Shown here in pieces: positions 1 through 11,720 of a DNA stretch of 64,000 nucleotides (its first letter is position 1; the number at the start of each line of letters is the position of its first letter). This stretch comes from an uncultured Flammeovirgaceae bacterium (lineage in GTDB: Bacteria > Bacteroidota > Bacteroidia > Cytophagales > Cyclobacteriaceae). The stretch spans positions 1 to 64,000 of the forward strand of contig CAKZYA010000012.1 in assembly GCA_937883755.1 (NCBI GenBank), given 5' to 3'. The translations under genes and the position numbers were made by a program. A model generated the notes under the pieces. That model was not told the DNA's origin, searched no databases, and saw nothing but the letters and a program-made list of their open reading frames with translations.

Positions 1-130
1 AGTGGCAGTACGCATTTTTTCTATATCTAACTCTTAAAAGTTTAAATCACTTCATTATAAATAAAGTAATATGAAAAATTATTCAATTACTATTTTTTGC
101 TCTCAGATCAACTAAGATAGCTGTAGGTAT

Positions 131-172
131 ATGACAAATAAACGCACCGGTGCGTTTATATAGTTGTTAGAT
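131..172. repeat. Palindromic attC/attI-like repeat, copy 1
   Basis: A perfect 22-bp palindrome with centre CACCGGTG lies at 138-159, inside a 38-bp block (131-168) that recurs at 32798-32835 with one mismatch. It is followed by GTTAGAT (166-172), which fits the integron core consensus GTTRRRY. The next gene ends at ACCTAAC (643-649), whose reverse complement GTTAGGT matches GTTAGAT at 6 of 7 positions. I read it as the 5' boundary of a gene cassette. It could be a short attC, an attI-like site or a dispersed palindrome. Bases 1-130 are AT-rich and hold no gene that I can see. Confidence 0.6.
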
Positions 173-204
173 GTAAGCTAATTGATTAACTAAATTACTG
201 ATAA

Positions 205-648
205 ATGCCAATTACCCGCTGTTCGGCACAAAAGAGACAGACATTAGAAGAGTTTTATCTAGATTGGGCTAATGAGGACAGTCAAATCAGCTCTAATTTG
301 GGTAAATCAATGATTGAGGTCATCGGATTAATTAATATGACATTTAAAGAAACTGAAATCTATGGATTAACTTCTCATGCACATTTGCTACTTCTAAATG
401 ATAATAGTGATGAGTCTGATTGGTATGTGGTAATTATTGCCAGTGGAGACGAATTTCACATAGAATATCAATTACCCAAAGGTAAGCGTCCTTGGAGAAA
501 TGCTACTGTAAAGGGAGCAACAAAGTCCATTAAAGAATTTAAAGATTATATCATCATTGCAATGACTGAAAGCGAAGGATGGGTAGATTGCAGAGAATTA
601 GAGGGGTTATACGATAAGATCAAAACTGAAAAAAAAGCCTACACCTAA
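205..648 (+). CDS. Hypothetical protein, cassette-borne
   Basis: A 147-residue soluble protein with no signal peptide or membrane segment. I do not recognise the family. The composition is acidic and mixed alpha/beta. A central stretch with HAHLLLLNDN and DWYVVIIASGDEFHIEYQLP looks like a small beta-rich sensor or immunity-type domain, but no function can be assigned. The gene stands alone between a palindromic repeat upstream and an attC-like sequence that begins at its stop codon, which is how single-gene integron cassettes are organised. Cassette genes are often orphan proteins of this size. No Shine-Dalgarno sequence is seen. The ATG at 205 is the first in-frame start after the repeat. 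Confidence 0.65.
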   Translation: MPITRCSAQKRQTLEEFYLDWANEDSQISSNLGKSMIEVIGLINMTFKETEIYGLTSHAHLLLLNDNSDESDWYVVIIASGDEFHIEYQLPKGKRPWRNATVKGATKSIKEFKDYIIIAMTESEGWVDCRELEGLYDKIKTEKKAYT

Positions 649-773
649 CACCGCGCAGCCGTCAGCCTAGCTAAAATAGGCTTGAACGTTCATTGCTCCA
701 AGCACTAAAATTGATAATTTGAAAGATCAACGTAAACAACACCGTCCGACCGGCTAGCCCCTGGTCGTAAGCC
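643..773 (+). repeat. attC-like site following the 147-aa gene
   Basis: It starts with ACCTAAC (fits RYYYAAC), overlapping the stop codon. It shares GCAGCCGTCAGCCT (655-668), TTGCTCCAAG (693-702) and CGGCTAGC...GGTCGT (751-768) with 33515-33641 at nearly the same spacings. The ends can pair: AGCCG near 657 against CGGCT at 751, with unpaired bases. The expected right core looks damaged (GTAAGCC at 767, one T short of GTTRRRY). Bases 774-902 hold no gene. Confidence 0.55.
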
Positions 774-902
774 CAAAGTTTTATTCATGCTTACTAAGTT
801 TTTAAATATAGCTTTTGTGTGGAGGAAATGCAGTTGCATGTTCACTCCGTAATACTTATAGCCTCACTATATGTGCAGCTAAATCTAAATAAAGATTGAG
901 TT

Positions 903-1514
903 ATGAAAATAGGAGTTTTAGGTTCAGGAAATATGGGAGGACAAATAGGTCGGCTGTGGGCTGAAGCAGGACACGAAGTGGTGTTTAGTTCCAGAAATCC
1001 GAAGAAGCTATCTTCACTCATTGAAAACTTAAAGAATGCCAAGGCCGGAACCGTAAGCGAGGCGATAGAATTTGCTGATACAATTCTTTTAGCGATTAAT
1101 TATTGGACAATTGAAGAAATAATGGATCGACTGAGGATTACACCCAAGGTGATAATTGACCTTACTAATCCATATAAATGGACTGAAGAAGGGAGCTTGC
1201 AAAGAGTAATACCCGAGAACATTTCAGGAGCAGAAACTCTTCAAAATCAATTAAAAAAATCAACCATTATTAAGGCCTTTTCTTCTCATCAAGCTAACAC
1301 TCTAAAAATGCATCACTCGCTCCCGAAAATAGGTGTGTTGTATACATGTGACGGTGAAAGTGGTAAATCAGTATCTGAAAAACTGATAGAAGATGCAGGG
1401 TTTGAGCCTATTTATTATGGGAATTTATCAAGGAGTAAAGACATTGAGCTCTTTGGTAAGTTTTCAAATAAAATCATGACTGCTGAAGAAGCAAGAAATG
1501 AGATTAAGAAATGA
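903..1514 (+). CDS. NADPH-dependent F420 reductase-like oxidoreductase
   Basis: A 203-residue Rossmann protein. It opens with MKIGVLGSGNMGGQIG, a GxGxxG dinucleotide-binding loop followed by an Arg/Ser region (SSRNPKK, about residues 31-37) typical of NADP preference. This matches the small 'NADP oxidoreductase, coenzyme F420-dependent' family, which includes many non-F420 reductases in bacteria. Substrate is unknown, and F420 use is unlikely in Bacteroidota. The C-terminal segment (KDIELFGKFSNKIMTAEEAR) is helical. The stop codon overlaps the start of the next gene by 4 bp (ATGA), so the two are probably translated together. Confidence is high for the fold and low for the substrate. Confidence 0.8.
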   Translation: MKIGVLGSGNMGGQIGRLWAEAGHEVVFSSRNPKKLSSLIENLKNAKAGTVSEAIEFADTILLAINYWTIEEIMDRLRITPKVIIDLTNPYKWTEEGSLQRVIPENISGAETLQNQLKKSTIIKAFSSHQANTLKMHHSLPKIGVLYTCDGESGKSVSEKLIEDAGFEPIYYGNLSRSKDIELFGKFSNKIMTAEEARNEIKK

Positions 1515-1951
1515 AGACAAACCTGATTCAAAATTTACTTCGCGTTCTCTTGGGATCATTCATGGTACTTGCTGGGGTGGGCCACTTAACTTTTAGCCGT
1601 GATGAGTTTCTAGCCCAAGTCCCTAGGTGGTTGCCTACCGATACTGGATTTATGGATTTCATCGTGCTATCATCAGGGGTAGTGGAAATTACACTCGGCT
1701 TGGCGATGATATTTCTGGTAAAGCATAAGGTGAAAGTGGGCATAGCCTTGGCCATTTTTTACATATTAATTTTCCCCGGCAACCTATCGCAATACACCAA
1801 CGGTATTGATGCTTTCGGTTTAGATACTGACCGTAAACGTTTAATCAGGTTATTCTTTCAGCCAGCCTTAATCCTGTGGGCACTGTGGTCGACAGGTGCT
1901 CTACAATATCTGTTGAATCGACGAAAAATAGAAAGTCGTGACTCAATCTAA
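1511..1951 (+). CDS. DoxX-like small membrane protein
   Basis: 146 residues with four hydrophobic helices (roughly 8-27, 48-68, 75-92 and 115-135) and basic ends, the layout of DoxX/DoxD-like inner-membrane proteins. The first helix carries RVLLGSFMVLAGVGHL, where the G-x-x-H-L pattern is common in this family. A loop with FPGNLSQYTNG precedes the last helix. These proteins are often paired with a soluble oxidoreductase, as here, where the gene overlaps the upstream reductase by 4 bp. A role in redox or thiol stress is inference from the family. The gene ends 48 bp before the convergent beta-galactosidase. Confidence 0.8.
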   Translation: MKTNLIQNLLRVLLGSFMVLAGVGHLTFSRDEFLAQVPRWLPTDTGFMDFIVLSSGVVEITLGLAMIFLVKHKVKVGIALAIFYILIFPGNLSQYTNGIDAFGLDTDRKRLIRLFFQPALILWALWSTGALQYLLNRRKIESRDSI

Positions 1952-1998
1952 CTGATAAAGATTTGGTAACGATTTTATTTTTACGTAGTTAGTTTATA

Positions 1999-5253
<3,255 letters not shown>

Positions 5254-5270
5254 TTAATGAGCATTAGGAG

Positions 5271-6872
5271 TTATTCACTTTCATCTTCATATAGGTAACG
5301 ATCCTGTTGGTTTAGGGGCATAGCCATAGATGCTTCATCGGAATTAGCACCGACTCGGGCTGCCCAGTCTTCATAGGCAGTCATCATTAGCTCGACTCGT
5401 TCGGCTTCTTGATCAACCAAGTTACTCATCTCAATGCGATCGTCTGCAATATTGTAGAGCTCCCAAGTATCGCCCCGCTGGGCTACGAGTTTCCAGTCAC
5501 CATCACGTACCGCTCTACTGCCCCGGAACTCCCAAAACATAGGAGCTGTCCGGCTCAGCTGGCCACCTTCCCAAGCGGGTAATAAGCTCACTCCTTCCAG
5601 TGGTAACAATTGGCGATTTTCGTACTGCGATGGATAATTTATATCGGCTACTTCCAAGAAAGTGGGCATGATGTCGACGAGCTGCCCCGCTTCTTCGGAT
5701 AGGCTATTTGGTTGAATTTTTTCCGGCCAACGAATGATCATGGGAGTGGAGATTCCCCCTTCGTGAATCCACTGCTTGTATTTTCGGAAGGGAGTGTTAG
5801 AAGCCTGAGCCCATTCTGTATCATAGGTTCGGGCTGATTCCTGAGAGCCGGGGGGCAAAATAGGGAAGTGGTTGGCGTCAAACGGACAGCCACCGTTATC
5901 CGAAAGAAAAACAACCAATGTGTTTTCGGTGATATTCAATGCATCTAAGTGGTTGAGTATACGCCCAATTTGTTCATCCAAGCGATCAATCATTCCAGCA
6001 TAAACTTCCATCAGGTCGGCTTCCTCTTGTTGTTGCGCTTCGCTCAAATCTGCCCAGGCGGGAGTAAGGGAGTCGCGAGGTGTCAACTCCCAGGCTGGTT
6101 TGATAATGCCCAGACCTTTCATTCGCTCGAGCCGTTGCTGACGGAGGCTATCCCAGCCAATGTCATATACTCCTTGATACTTGGCAATATTCTCTTCGGG
6201 AGCTTGCAAAGGGTAATGAGGGGCATTGTGAGCTAGGTATAAGAAAAATGGTTGCTCCTGTTCTTTGGCAGCCGAAATCTGATCTAGGGCAAAATCAGAG
6301 AAAGCATCGGTGGTATAAAAATCCTCGGGTGCTTCAAAGACTTTATCATTCAGCCGCATATAGTTGACACCATCGCCATAATTACGTCCAGTAAAAAAGT
6401 TGCTGGCACCGTTGAGAAAGCCAAAGTACTGGTTAAACCCCCGTTTATTGGGAGTGTCTACTTCTTTAGACCAATTGCCCAAGTGCCATTTGCCCGCCAT
6501 AATTGTCTGATAGCCAGATTCTTTCAATACTTCGGCTAGGGTTACGTTATTATCTGAGCGATTCAGGTTATTTGTTTGCTGAAAATGAAGTCCAGTCAGT
6601 AAGGTGGCACGGGTTTCGGTACATTTGGCGGTATTGTAGAACTGAGTCATCCGCATACCTTCTTGAGCTAATCGATCCAGGTTTGGAGTTTTGATTTCTG
6701 ACCCATAGCAGCCCAAATCGGAATACCCCATATCGTCGGCCATGATGAGGATAATATTGGGCGATACGCCTACTTCTGATGATTCCTGAGAAGGTGTGCA
6801 GTAATTCATTAGAAGAAATATTCCAATGAAGATACCCCAAATGAATAGAGGGCGTTTTGCAGTCAAAGGCAT
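5271..6872 (-). CDS. Arylsulfatase-family hydrolase (S1 sulfatase)
   Basis: 533 residues, with an N-terminal hydrophobic segment ending in Cys25 that may be a lipoprotein site, so probably an envelope or periplasmic protein. The metal-binding start NIILIMADDMGYSDLGCYG is present. The active-site region reads KCTETRATLLTG, with Cys84 in the position converted to formylglycine. The third residue is Glu rather than the usual Pro/Ala of C-x-P/A-x-R. AGKWHLGNW, APHYPLQAP and FLSDNGG are other conserved sulfatase blocks, and the C-terminal part has the WELYNIADD motif. It is immediately upstream of the GH2 beta-galactosidase. Substrate is unknown. Confidence 0.9.
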   Translation of the reverse strand: MPLTAKRPLFIWGIFIGIFLLMNYCTPSQESSEVGVSPNIILIMADDMGYSDLGCYGSEIKTPNLDRLAQEGMRMTQFYNTAKCTETRATLLTGLHFQQTNNLNRSDNNVTLAEVLKESGYQTIMAGKWHLGNWSKEVDTPNKRGFNQYFGFLNGASNFFTGRNYGDGVNYMRLNDKVFEAPEDFYTTDAFSDFALDQISAAKEQEQPFFLYLAHNAPHYPLQAPEENIAKYQGVYDIGWDSLRQQRLERMKGLGIIKPAWELTPRDSLTPAWADLSEAQQQEEADLMEVYAGMIDRLDEQIGRILNHLDALNITENTLVVFLSDNGGCPFDANHFPILPPGSQESARTYDTEWAQASNTPFRKYKQWIHEGGISTPMIIRWPEKIQPNSLSEEAGQLVDIMPTFLEVADINYPSQYENRQLLPLEGVSLLPAWEGGQLSRTAPMFWEFRGSRAVRDGDWKLVAQRGDTWELYNIADDRIEMSNLVDQEAERVELMMTAYEDWAARVGANSDEASMAMPLNQQDRYLYEDESE

Positions 6873-6970
6873 AGTTAGGCTGTTAAGTGCATTTGGGCTA
6901 AGATAGGTATTGCTAGGTAAAAATTAAAAAGAGGTGATTGATAGTGAAAGTGAGATAATGGGAAATTTTT

Positions 6971-8218
6971 TTAGTGCTGAAGCATAATTTCAGCTGCTTG
7001 TCGCCCGGCTCGCATGGCAGCATTGATTGATCCATTTAGCAAATAATCACCCGTAACAAATAAGCCGTCCCGAATCTGGCATTGCTCGTTTGAAAGGTCA
7101 TGTACTACTGCATCCTGATTGGGCAGGGCATAATCAATTCGATAGGTTTTTAAATGTTCCCAGGCTTCGGTTTGATCATCGAACCAAGCCTTTAGTTCAT
7201 TTTTAATGGCCGAAGTCAGTTCGTCATCGTTTTCAGTCCGCAAGCCATTTAGCGAAACGGAAATCAAATATTTTCCGGCAGGGGCGTAGGCGGGGGAGAT
7301 AGAGTTCATCACCACCAGGTTATTTACCAAACGATCAGGCCGGGCATTTAAAACTAATATTGGTTTGGAAATAGGCGGCTGATTAGCAGTAAAATACATG
7401 TTAACCGTAGATCGGTGTGGCTTAGTCGGCTGGAGATTAGTATGGTTTGTAAGAAGTTTATTAGGCTCAGTAGCCAGTAAAATTTGCTTTGCTGTATACG
7501 TTTCACCAGCTGAAGTAGTAATAGTCTGACCTTCGATAGATTCTACCTTCTGGTCGGTCAGTATAGTATCTGGTTTTAACTGAGTGACAAGTTGTTTGGG
7601 AATCTCTTCCATGCCCAGTTCAGGAATAGCTGTATCACCTTCCGAAAACATTTTAAACACAAAATCAAACTCTCGACGGGAGGTGGTAAGCTCATTTTCC
7701 AAAAAGATACCAGCCATAAACGGGCGAAAGAAGTTATGCAGCATACTTTCACTAAAACCATAGTCTTGGATGACGGCTAATGTGCTGGTTTCGGGCTGAC
7801 GGAAGATTTTATCAACCTCCATACTTTGCAGCTTCATCTTGGTTCTAAGAATATTAAATTTATCGCTGACTGAGCCTACTCGGGAAAGAAGCGTTTTGAA
7901 CACGGCTGAGGGCATTCGGCTAGGATCAATAATTTCGTGTTGTCCATTATCATTAAGTATGACTGCTCCGGGTACGAACTTTTGAAGCTTCAGGGCTGCG
8001 TAGTCTAGGTAGCGTTGAGTTTCAGGGTACTTAGTAAGTAATACTTGAAAACCCCGATCGAGCCGATAGCCATCTACCTGATCGGTTTTAATTCGTCCAC
8101 CTGCTCGATCAGTCGCTTCCAAAATCTTTACTGAGCGACCATTTTTTTGTAACGTAATTGCGGCGATCAGACCAGAGAGCCCAGCGCCAATAATCAATAT
8201 ATCAGGATCAGTTTTCAT
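6971..8218 (-). CDS. FAD-dependent amine oxidase/desaturase-like oxidoreductase
   Basis: A 415-residue flavoprotein. The N-terminus has DILIIGAGLSGLIAA (GxGxxG for FAD) followed by an acidic residue in VKILEATDRAGGRIKT, the classic amine oxidase/protoporphyrinogen oxidase/phytoene desaturase signature. DGYRLDRGFQVLL is the usual next block. The C-terminus VTGDYLLNGSINAAMRAGR closes the FAD site. No signal peptide, so cytoplasmic. Homologues are commonly annotated only as NAD(P)/FAD-dependent oxidoreductase, and no carotenoid or haem genes lie nearby. It lies 98 bp upstream of the sulfatase, so the two could share a transcript. It probably has its own promoter in the 400-bp gap above it. Confidence 0.85.
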   Translation of the reverse strand: MKTDPDILIIGAGLSGLIAAITLQKNGRSVKILEATDRAGGRIKTDQVDGYRLDRGFQVLLTKYPETQRYLDYAALKLQKFVPGAVILNDNGQHEIIDPSRMPSAVFKTLLSRVGSVSDKFNILRTKMKLQSMEVDKIFRQPETSTLAVIQDYGFSESMLHNFFRPFMAGIFLENELTTSRREFDFVFKMFSEGDTAIPELGMEEIPKQLVTQLKPDTILTDQKVESIEGQTITTSAGETYTAKQILLATEPNKLLTNHTNLQPTKPHRSTVNMYFTANQPPISKPILVLNARPDRLVNNLVVMNSISPAYAPAGKYLISVSLNGLRTENDDELTSAIKNELKAWFDDQTEAWEHLKTYRIDYALPNQDAVVHDLSNEQCQIRDGLFVTGDYLLNGSINAAMRAGRQAAEIMLQH

Positions 8219-8367
8219 AGTTGCTTTTTAGGAAGATCTTGTTTCATAAGAACTCAGCGGTAAAATTAAGGTTTTTGGCTTCAGTTTAACCAGTAACTAC
8301 CGTCCTAAAATGACCTTTGATTATTTGATGTACTTGTGAGAATAAGGAGGCAGAGTAGTGAACAGAC

Positions 8368-8398
8368 AAAAAAAGCCATTGAGTACTCCCTCAACGGC
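8368..8398 (-). terminator. Rho-independent terminator on the minus strand
   Basis: Read on the minus strand, GCCGTTGAG-GGAGTA-CTCAATGGC (8398-8375) forms a stem of nine positions with one mismatch, followed directly by seven T (8374-8368). It lies about 220 bp downstream of the DUF218 gene and about 150 bp upstream of the FAD oxidoreductase, so it would separate the two transcripts. Confidence 0.6.
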
Positions 8399-8622
8399 AA
8401 AAAATTCTACTACCAAAAACCAACTCCCTGACAGCTAAAAAAATAATTCTCCCGCAAAAAGTGTGTAGCAATTAAAAAAATGCCCCGCAAGAATATACTG
8501 AATGTAGTAAATTCGGGGTCGAAACCCTAGCAACTAGGTAGTAATGACTACATAAATAAGGGGATTAGTTCAAGTAAAAATCCTAAATCAATCGATTTAG
8601 AAAAAGTAATGAGAAAAAGTAG
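8399..8622. other. Intergenic region with clustered small hairpins
   Basis: No gene is seen. Between about 8480 and 8560 several short inverted repeats sit side by side: CCCCG...CGGGG enclosing about 27 bp, GGGTCGAAACCC, CTAGCAACTAG and GTAGTAATGACTAC. It could be a structured 3' UTR of the DUF218 gene or a small RNA. It does not match a tRNA, tmRNA or riboswitch that I know. Confidence 0.25.
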
Positions 8623-9282
8623 CTATAAATTATTTACCAAATATTGGTTATAGCCCGCTGCTACTAGTACATCATATGCTTGTCTAATCGGTTGTGGTAT
8701 ATGCGTGGGTATCTGAAAACCTTGTTCAGCATAAACCCAAAGTCGCTGTAAGTCGCCTACCATCAGGTGAATTACTTGTTCTCGGTTAATCTCCGGGTGA
8801 GAGCTTTGACAGTATTCTTCTAAGCTCAATTGTGGTGAGGTAACTCGGCACACATTCTCCGGCCAATGTTTTTTAAAGGTAGCGAAAGCCCGCCGTTCCA
8901 TGTAGGGTTTTTGCACCACTACGAATGATTGCAGAGAGTCAAATAGGTTGCGCTTTCGCAGCAGCTGTTCCGTAAACCGGAAGTTCTCACCGGAGTTGGT
9001 CGATTGATTTTCTGCTAAAATATTTTCATCGGGAATACCTTTCTCCAAAGCAATCTCTCGGAATAAGTCAGCTTCGGGTGTTTCCCACACTCCTTCAGTC
9101 AAGCGTCCTAATCCGCCAGAAAAGATCAGCCACTTTCCCATACCTGCCTGCCAAAGGTCAGCCGCTCGTTCGGCTACGCGTGTATCATGACTACCCAATG
9201 CCAGAATAGCATCAGAAGCTACTATTTCATGCCCCATATGGTGGAAATCCCAAATAGTTTGAATGGCTTGTTCTACTTCCAT
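8623..9282 (-). CDS. YdcF/DUF218-family protein
   Basis: 219 residues from the ATG at 9282. A TTG start at 9345 would add 21 basic residues, but MEVEQAIQTIWDF is the more natural N-terminus. DAILALGSHD near the start, then LIFSGGLG, ENQSTNSGENFRF and VVVQKPYMERRAF, are the conserved blocks of the DUF218 (YdcF/SanA) alpha/beta fold. Some members bind S-adenosylmethionine, others are linked to envelope polymers, and the reaction is unknown. There is no signal peptide or membrane helix, so this is the short cytoplasmic form, like E. coli YdcF. It is divergent from the GH15 gene and followed by a terminator. Confidence 0.85.
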   Translation of the reverse strand: MEVEQAIQTIWDFHHMGHEIVASDAILALGSHDTRVAERAADLWQAGMGKWLIFSGGLGRLTEGVWETPEADLFREIALEKGIPDENILAENQSTNSGENFRFTEQLLRKRNLFDSLQSFVVVQKPYMERRAFATFKKHWPENVCRVTSPQLSLEEYCQSSHPEINREQVIHLMVGDLQRLWVYAEQGFQIPTHIPQPIRQAYDVLVAAGYNQYLVNNL

Positions 9283-9590
9283 TGTCTCGGTTCTTATCTG
9301 ATATCTGTCAGCAAGATTACCAATTCTTCTGGAAATTCTTCTCAACTTTCACTAACAATTATTACAGTGAGTGTTTATTCTTTGTACGTCCAGGTATCAG
9401 CTAAAACGCTAACTTAAGAACTAACTGAGAAGAAGATATGCATTAATGCTATAGCCCAGGTAAAATCATAACAGAAACGAGTCATGCTTCCGAGAGTATG
9501 AAAAGAAGAACAGAAAATTTATATTGACGAGGGTATGATATTCTATTCAAGGTTTAAGAATAATGAATAGATACTGGGGTTTAGTCATTT

Positions 9591-9682
9591 GGTTTTAGGG
9601 GTTAGCGATGCGAAAGCCTGAGGCCAATAATGATAAATATCCAAGACCGCGCGGCAGCGGCCTAATCCTTAATTCCCAAAAC
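9591..9682. repeat. Degenerate long inverted repeat in a divergent intergenic region
   Basis: GGTTTTAGGG (9591-9600) and CCCAAAACC (9674-9682) face each other around GC-richer sequence with GAGGCC and GCGGCC, giving an imperfect hairpin of about 90 bp. It resembles a decayed palindromic intergenic element. The whole gap 9283-9725 holds no gene and must carry the promoters of the two divergent genes, but I could not pick them out. Confidence 0.3.
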
Positions 9683-9725
9683 CTCATAAAAACGAAACGA
9701 TCAATCATTCAATAACTAATTTCAC

Positions 9726-11567
9726 GTGAAAGAACATATCTCTTCTGACTATTTACCGATCGAGAACTACGGTGTTGTAGGGAACTTGCATACGGTTGCT
9801 ATGGTAGGCATGCACGGCTCTATTGACTTTCTGTGCTTCCCTAGGTTTGATTCACCTTCTATTTTTGCCTCAATACTAGACAAAGAGAAAGGTGGCAGCT
9901 TTCAAATTACTCCTGACTTGGAGGAGGTAGGTTATAAGCAAATGTATCTACCTGACACCAATATACTGTTGAGCCGTTTTCTTGCCTACGATGGCATGGT
10001 AGAAATCACTGATTTCATGCCCGTACGAGAAATAGAAAAGGAGTGTGTTCTCATCCGTAAGGTAACAGTGATTCGGGGCGAAGTAAAGCTTAAGATGAAC
10101 TGCTCTCCGCGATTTGATTACGCCCGAGCCGATCATGAAGTAAGCCAAAAAGATAAGAACGAAGTTGTCTTCACGAGCCAGGGCGATGATGGTACCATTT
10201 GTAAGCTATTGAGTGACGTGCCGCTGGAGGTGGACGGAAGCGATGCTAAAGCCGAATTTACCCTCAAAGAAAAAGAGTCGGCCAATTTTCTGTTAGTTGC
10301 CCTCTCGGAAAATAGCCGGGAACTACCCTTCGAGAATGAGCTAAGTAGATTTGTGGATAAGAGTTTCAAGGAGACGTTCACTTACTGGAAAAAGTGGATT
10401 GGAAAATCATTGTACAAAGGTCGGTGGATGGACATGATGCACCGATCAGCCCTAACGCTAAAATTACTGACTTCGTATGAGTTTGGTTCTCCTGTGGCGG
10501 CGGCAACCTTTGGCTTACCTGAAGAAGTAGGTGGAAACCGCAACTGGGACTACCGCTACACCTGGATTCGCGATGCAGCCTTTACTATGTACGCTTTTAT
10601 TCGAATGGGCTTCACCGAAGAGGCGGGTAATTTTGGGAAGTGGATTCTCCAGCAGTTTGAGAAAAATATTGACGAGAAGCACCAATTGCAGCTTATGTAC
10701 AGTATTTCGGGTGAGTCAGAACTGACTGAAGAAGAGCTGAGTCATCTGGAAGGGTACCGTCAGTCGCGCCCGGTACGAATCGGTAACGGAGCCTACGATC
10801 AAAAGCAACTGGACATTTACGGCGAGCTGATGGACAGTATTTATCTTTACGATAAGTATGGTGAGCCCATTACCTACGATTTCTGGTCAAAACTAGTCCA
10901 TCTGATTGACTATGTTTGCGAACACTGGCAGGATGCCGATCACGGTATTTGGGAGATCCGGTCGGGAGAAGTAGAGTTTCTCTATTCCCGAGTGATGTGT
11001 TGGGTGGCAGTAGATCGAGCTATTCGCCTGGCAGAAAAGCGCTCGTTCCCCTACGACTGGGATTACTGGCGCACGACCCGCAGTAAGATTTTTGAGGACG
11101 TATACCATAACTTCTGGGATGAGGAGTTGCAGTCGTTTGTGCAGTACAAAGGAGCCAAAACACTGGATGCTTCCTCACTGCTGATGCCGTTGGTACGATT
11201 TATTAGTCCTTACGACCCGCGGTGGGTAAAAACCTTGAAGGCGATTGAGAAAGAGCTAGTGACCGATACGCTCGTGTACCGCTATAACAATGAAAAATCT
11301 GACGATGGTATTGAAGGCGACGAAGGAACATTTTCTATGTGTTCATTCTGGTACGTAGAGTGCCTCTGTCGGGGCGGGCAGGTGGAGAAAGCCCGCTTGT
11401 ACTTCGAGAAAATGCTGGGTTACGCCAATCATCTCGGACTGTACGCTGAAGAAATTGGGCTACAAGGAGAACAGCTCGGCAACTTCCCTCAAGCATTTAC
11501 CCACTTAGGGCTTATCAGTGCCGCCTTCGCCCTGAATCGGGAGCTAGAAAGATCTAAGAAAACCTAA
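9726..11567 (+). CDS. GH15 glucoamylase/trehalase-like glycoside hydrolase
   Basis: 613 residues, GTG start. No signal peptide, so cytoplasmic. The N-terminal beta domain begins with YLPIENYGVVGNLHTVA and GSIDFLCFPRFDSPS, the typical opening of bacterial GH15 proteins. The (alpha/alpha)6 barrel has GGNRNWDYRYTWIRDAAF (about residues 270-287), DGIEGDEGTFSMCSFW (about 527-542) and the closing EEIGLQGEQLGNFPQAFTH, which holds the second acidic catalytic region. Family members hydrolyse alpha-1,4-glucans, trehalose or glucosides. The exact substrate cannot be read from sequence. It is monocistronic, with a 153-bp gap to the next gene. Confidence 0.92.
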   Translation: MKEHISSDYLPIENYGVVGNLHTVAMVGMHGSIDFLCFPRFDSPSIFASILDKEKGGSFQITPDLEEVGYKQMYLPDTNILLSRFLAYDGMVEITDFMPVREIEKECVLIRKVTVIRGEVKLKMNCSPRFDYARADHEVSQKDKNEVVFTSQGDDGTICKLLSDVPLEVDGSDAKAEFTLKEKESANFLLVALSENSRELPFENELSRFVDKSFKETFTYWKKWIGKSLYKGRWMDMMHRSALTLKLLTSYEFGSPVAAATFGLPEEVGGNRNWDYRYTWIRDAAFTMYAFIRMGFTEEAGNFGKWILQQFEKNIDEKHQLQLMYSISGESELTEEELSHLEGYRQSRPVRIGNGAYDQKQLDIYGELMDSIYLYDKYGEPITYDFWSKLVHLIDYVCEHWQDADHGIWEIRSGEVEFLYSRVMCWVAVDRAIRLAEKRSFPYDWDYWRTTRSKIFEDVYHNFWDEELQSFVQYKGAKTLDASSLLMPLVRFISPYDPRWVKTLKAIEKELVTDTLVYRYNNEKSDDGIEGDEGTFSMCSFWYVECLCRGGQVEKARLYFEKMLGYANHLGLYAEEIGLQGEQLGNFPQAFTHLGLISAAFALNRELERSKKT

Positions 11568-11720
11568 GGACTAGGAGCAGGGAGCTTGGTGTGAAGTGGT
11601 TTACTTTGGGCTTTAGGAAGCAAAAACTACTTTTTGTCGTCTAATTAACCCTTTCGTTGTCATTTCAAACCATCTAATGGACTAGTACGTTGTAAAATCA
11701 AAATAAAACTAAACGATACT

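Noticed and set aside
8515-8545. tRNA or tmRNA-like T-loop (GGGTCGAAACCC)
   Set aside because: No acceptor stem, anticodon arm or tag-reading frame could be found around it.
9283-9345. TTG-initiated extension of the DUF218 gene
   Set aside because: It adds a basic segment without conservation signals, and the ATG at 9282 gives the expected N-terminus.
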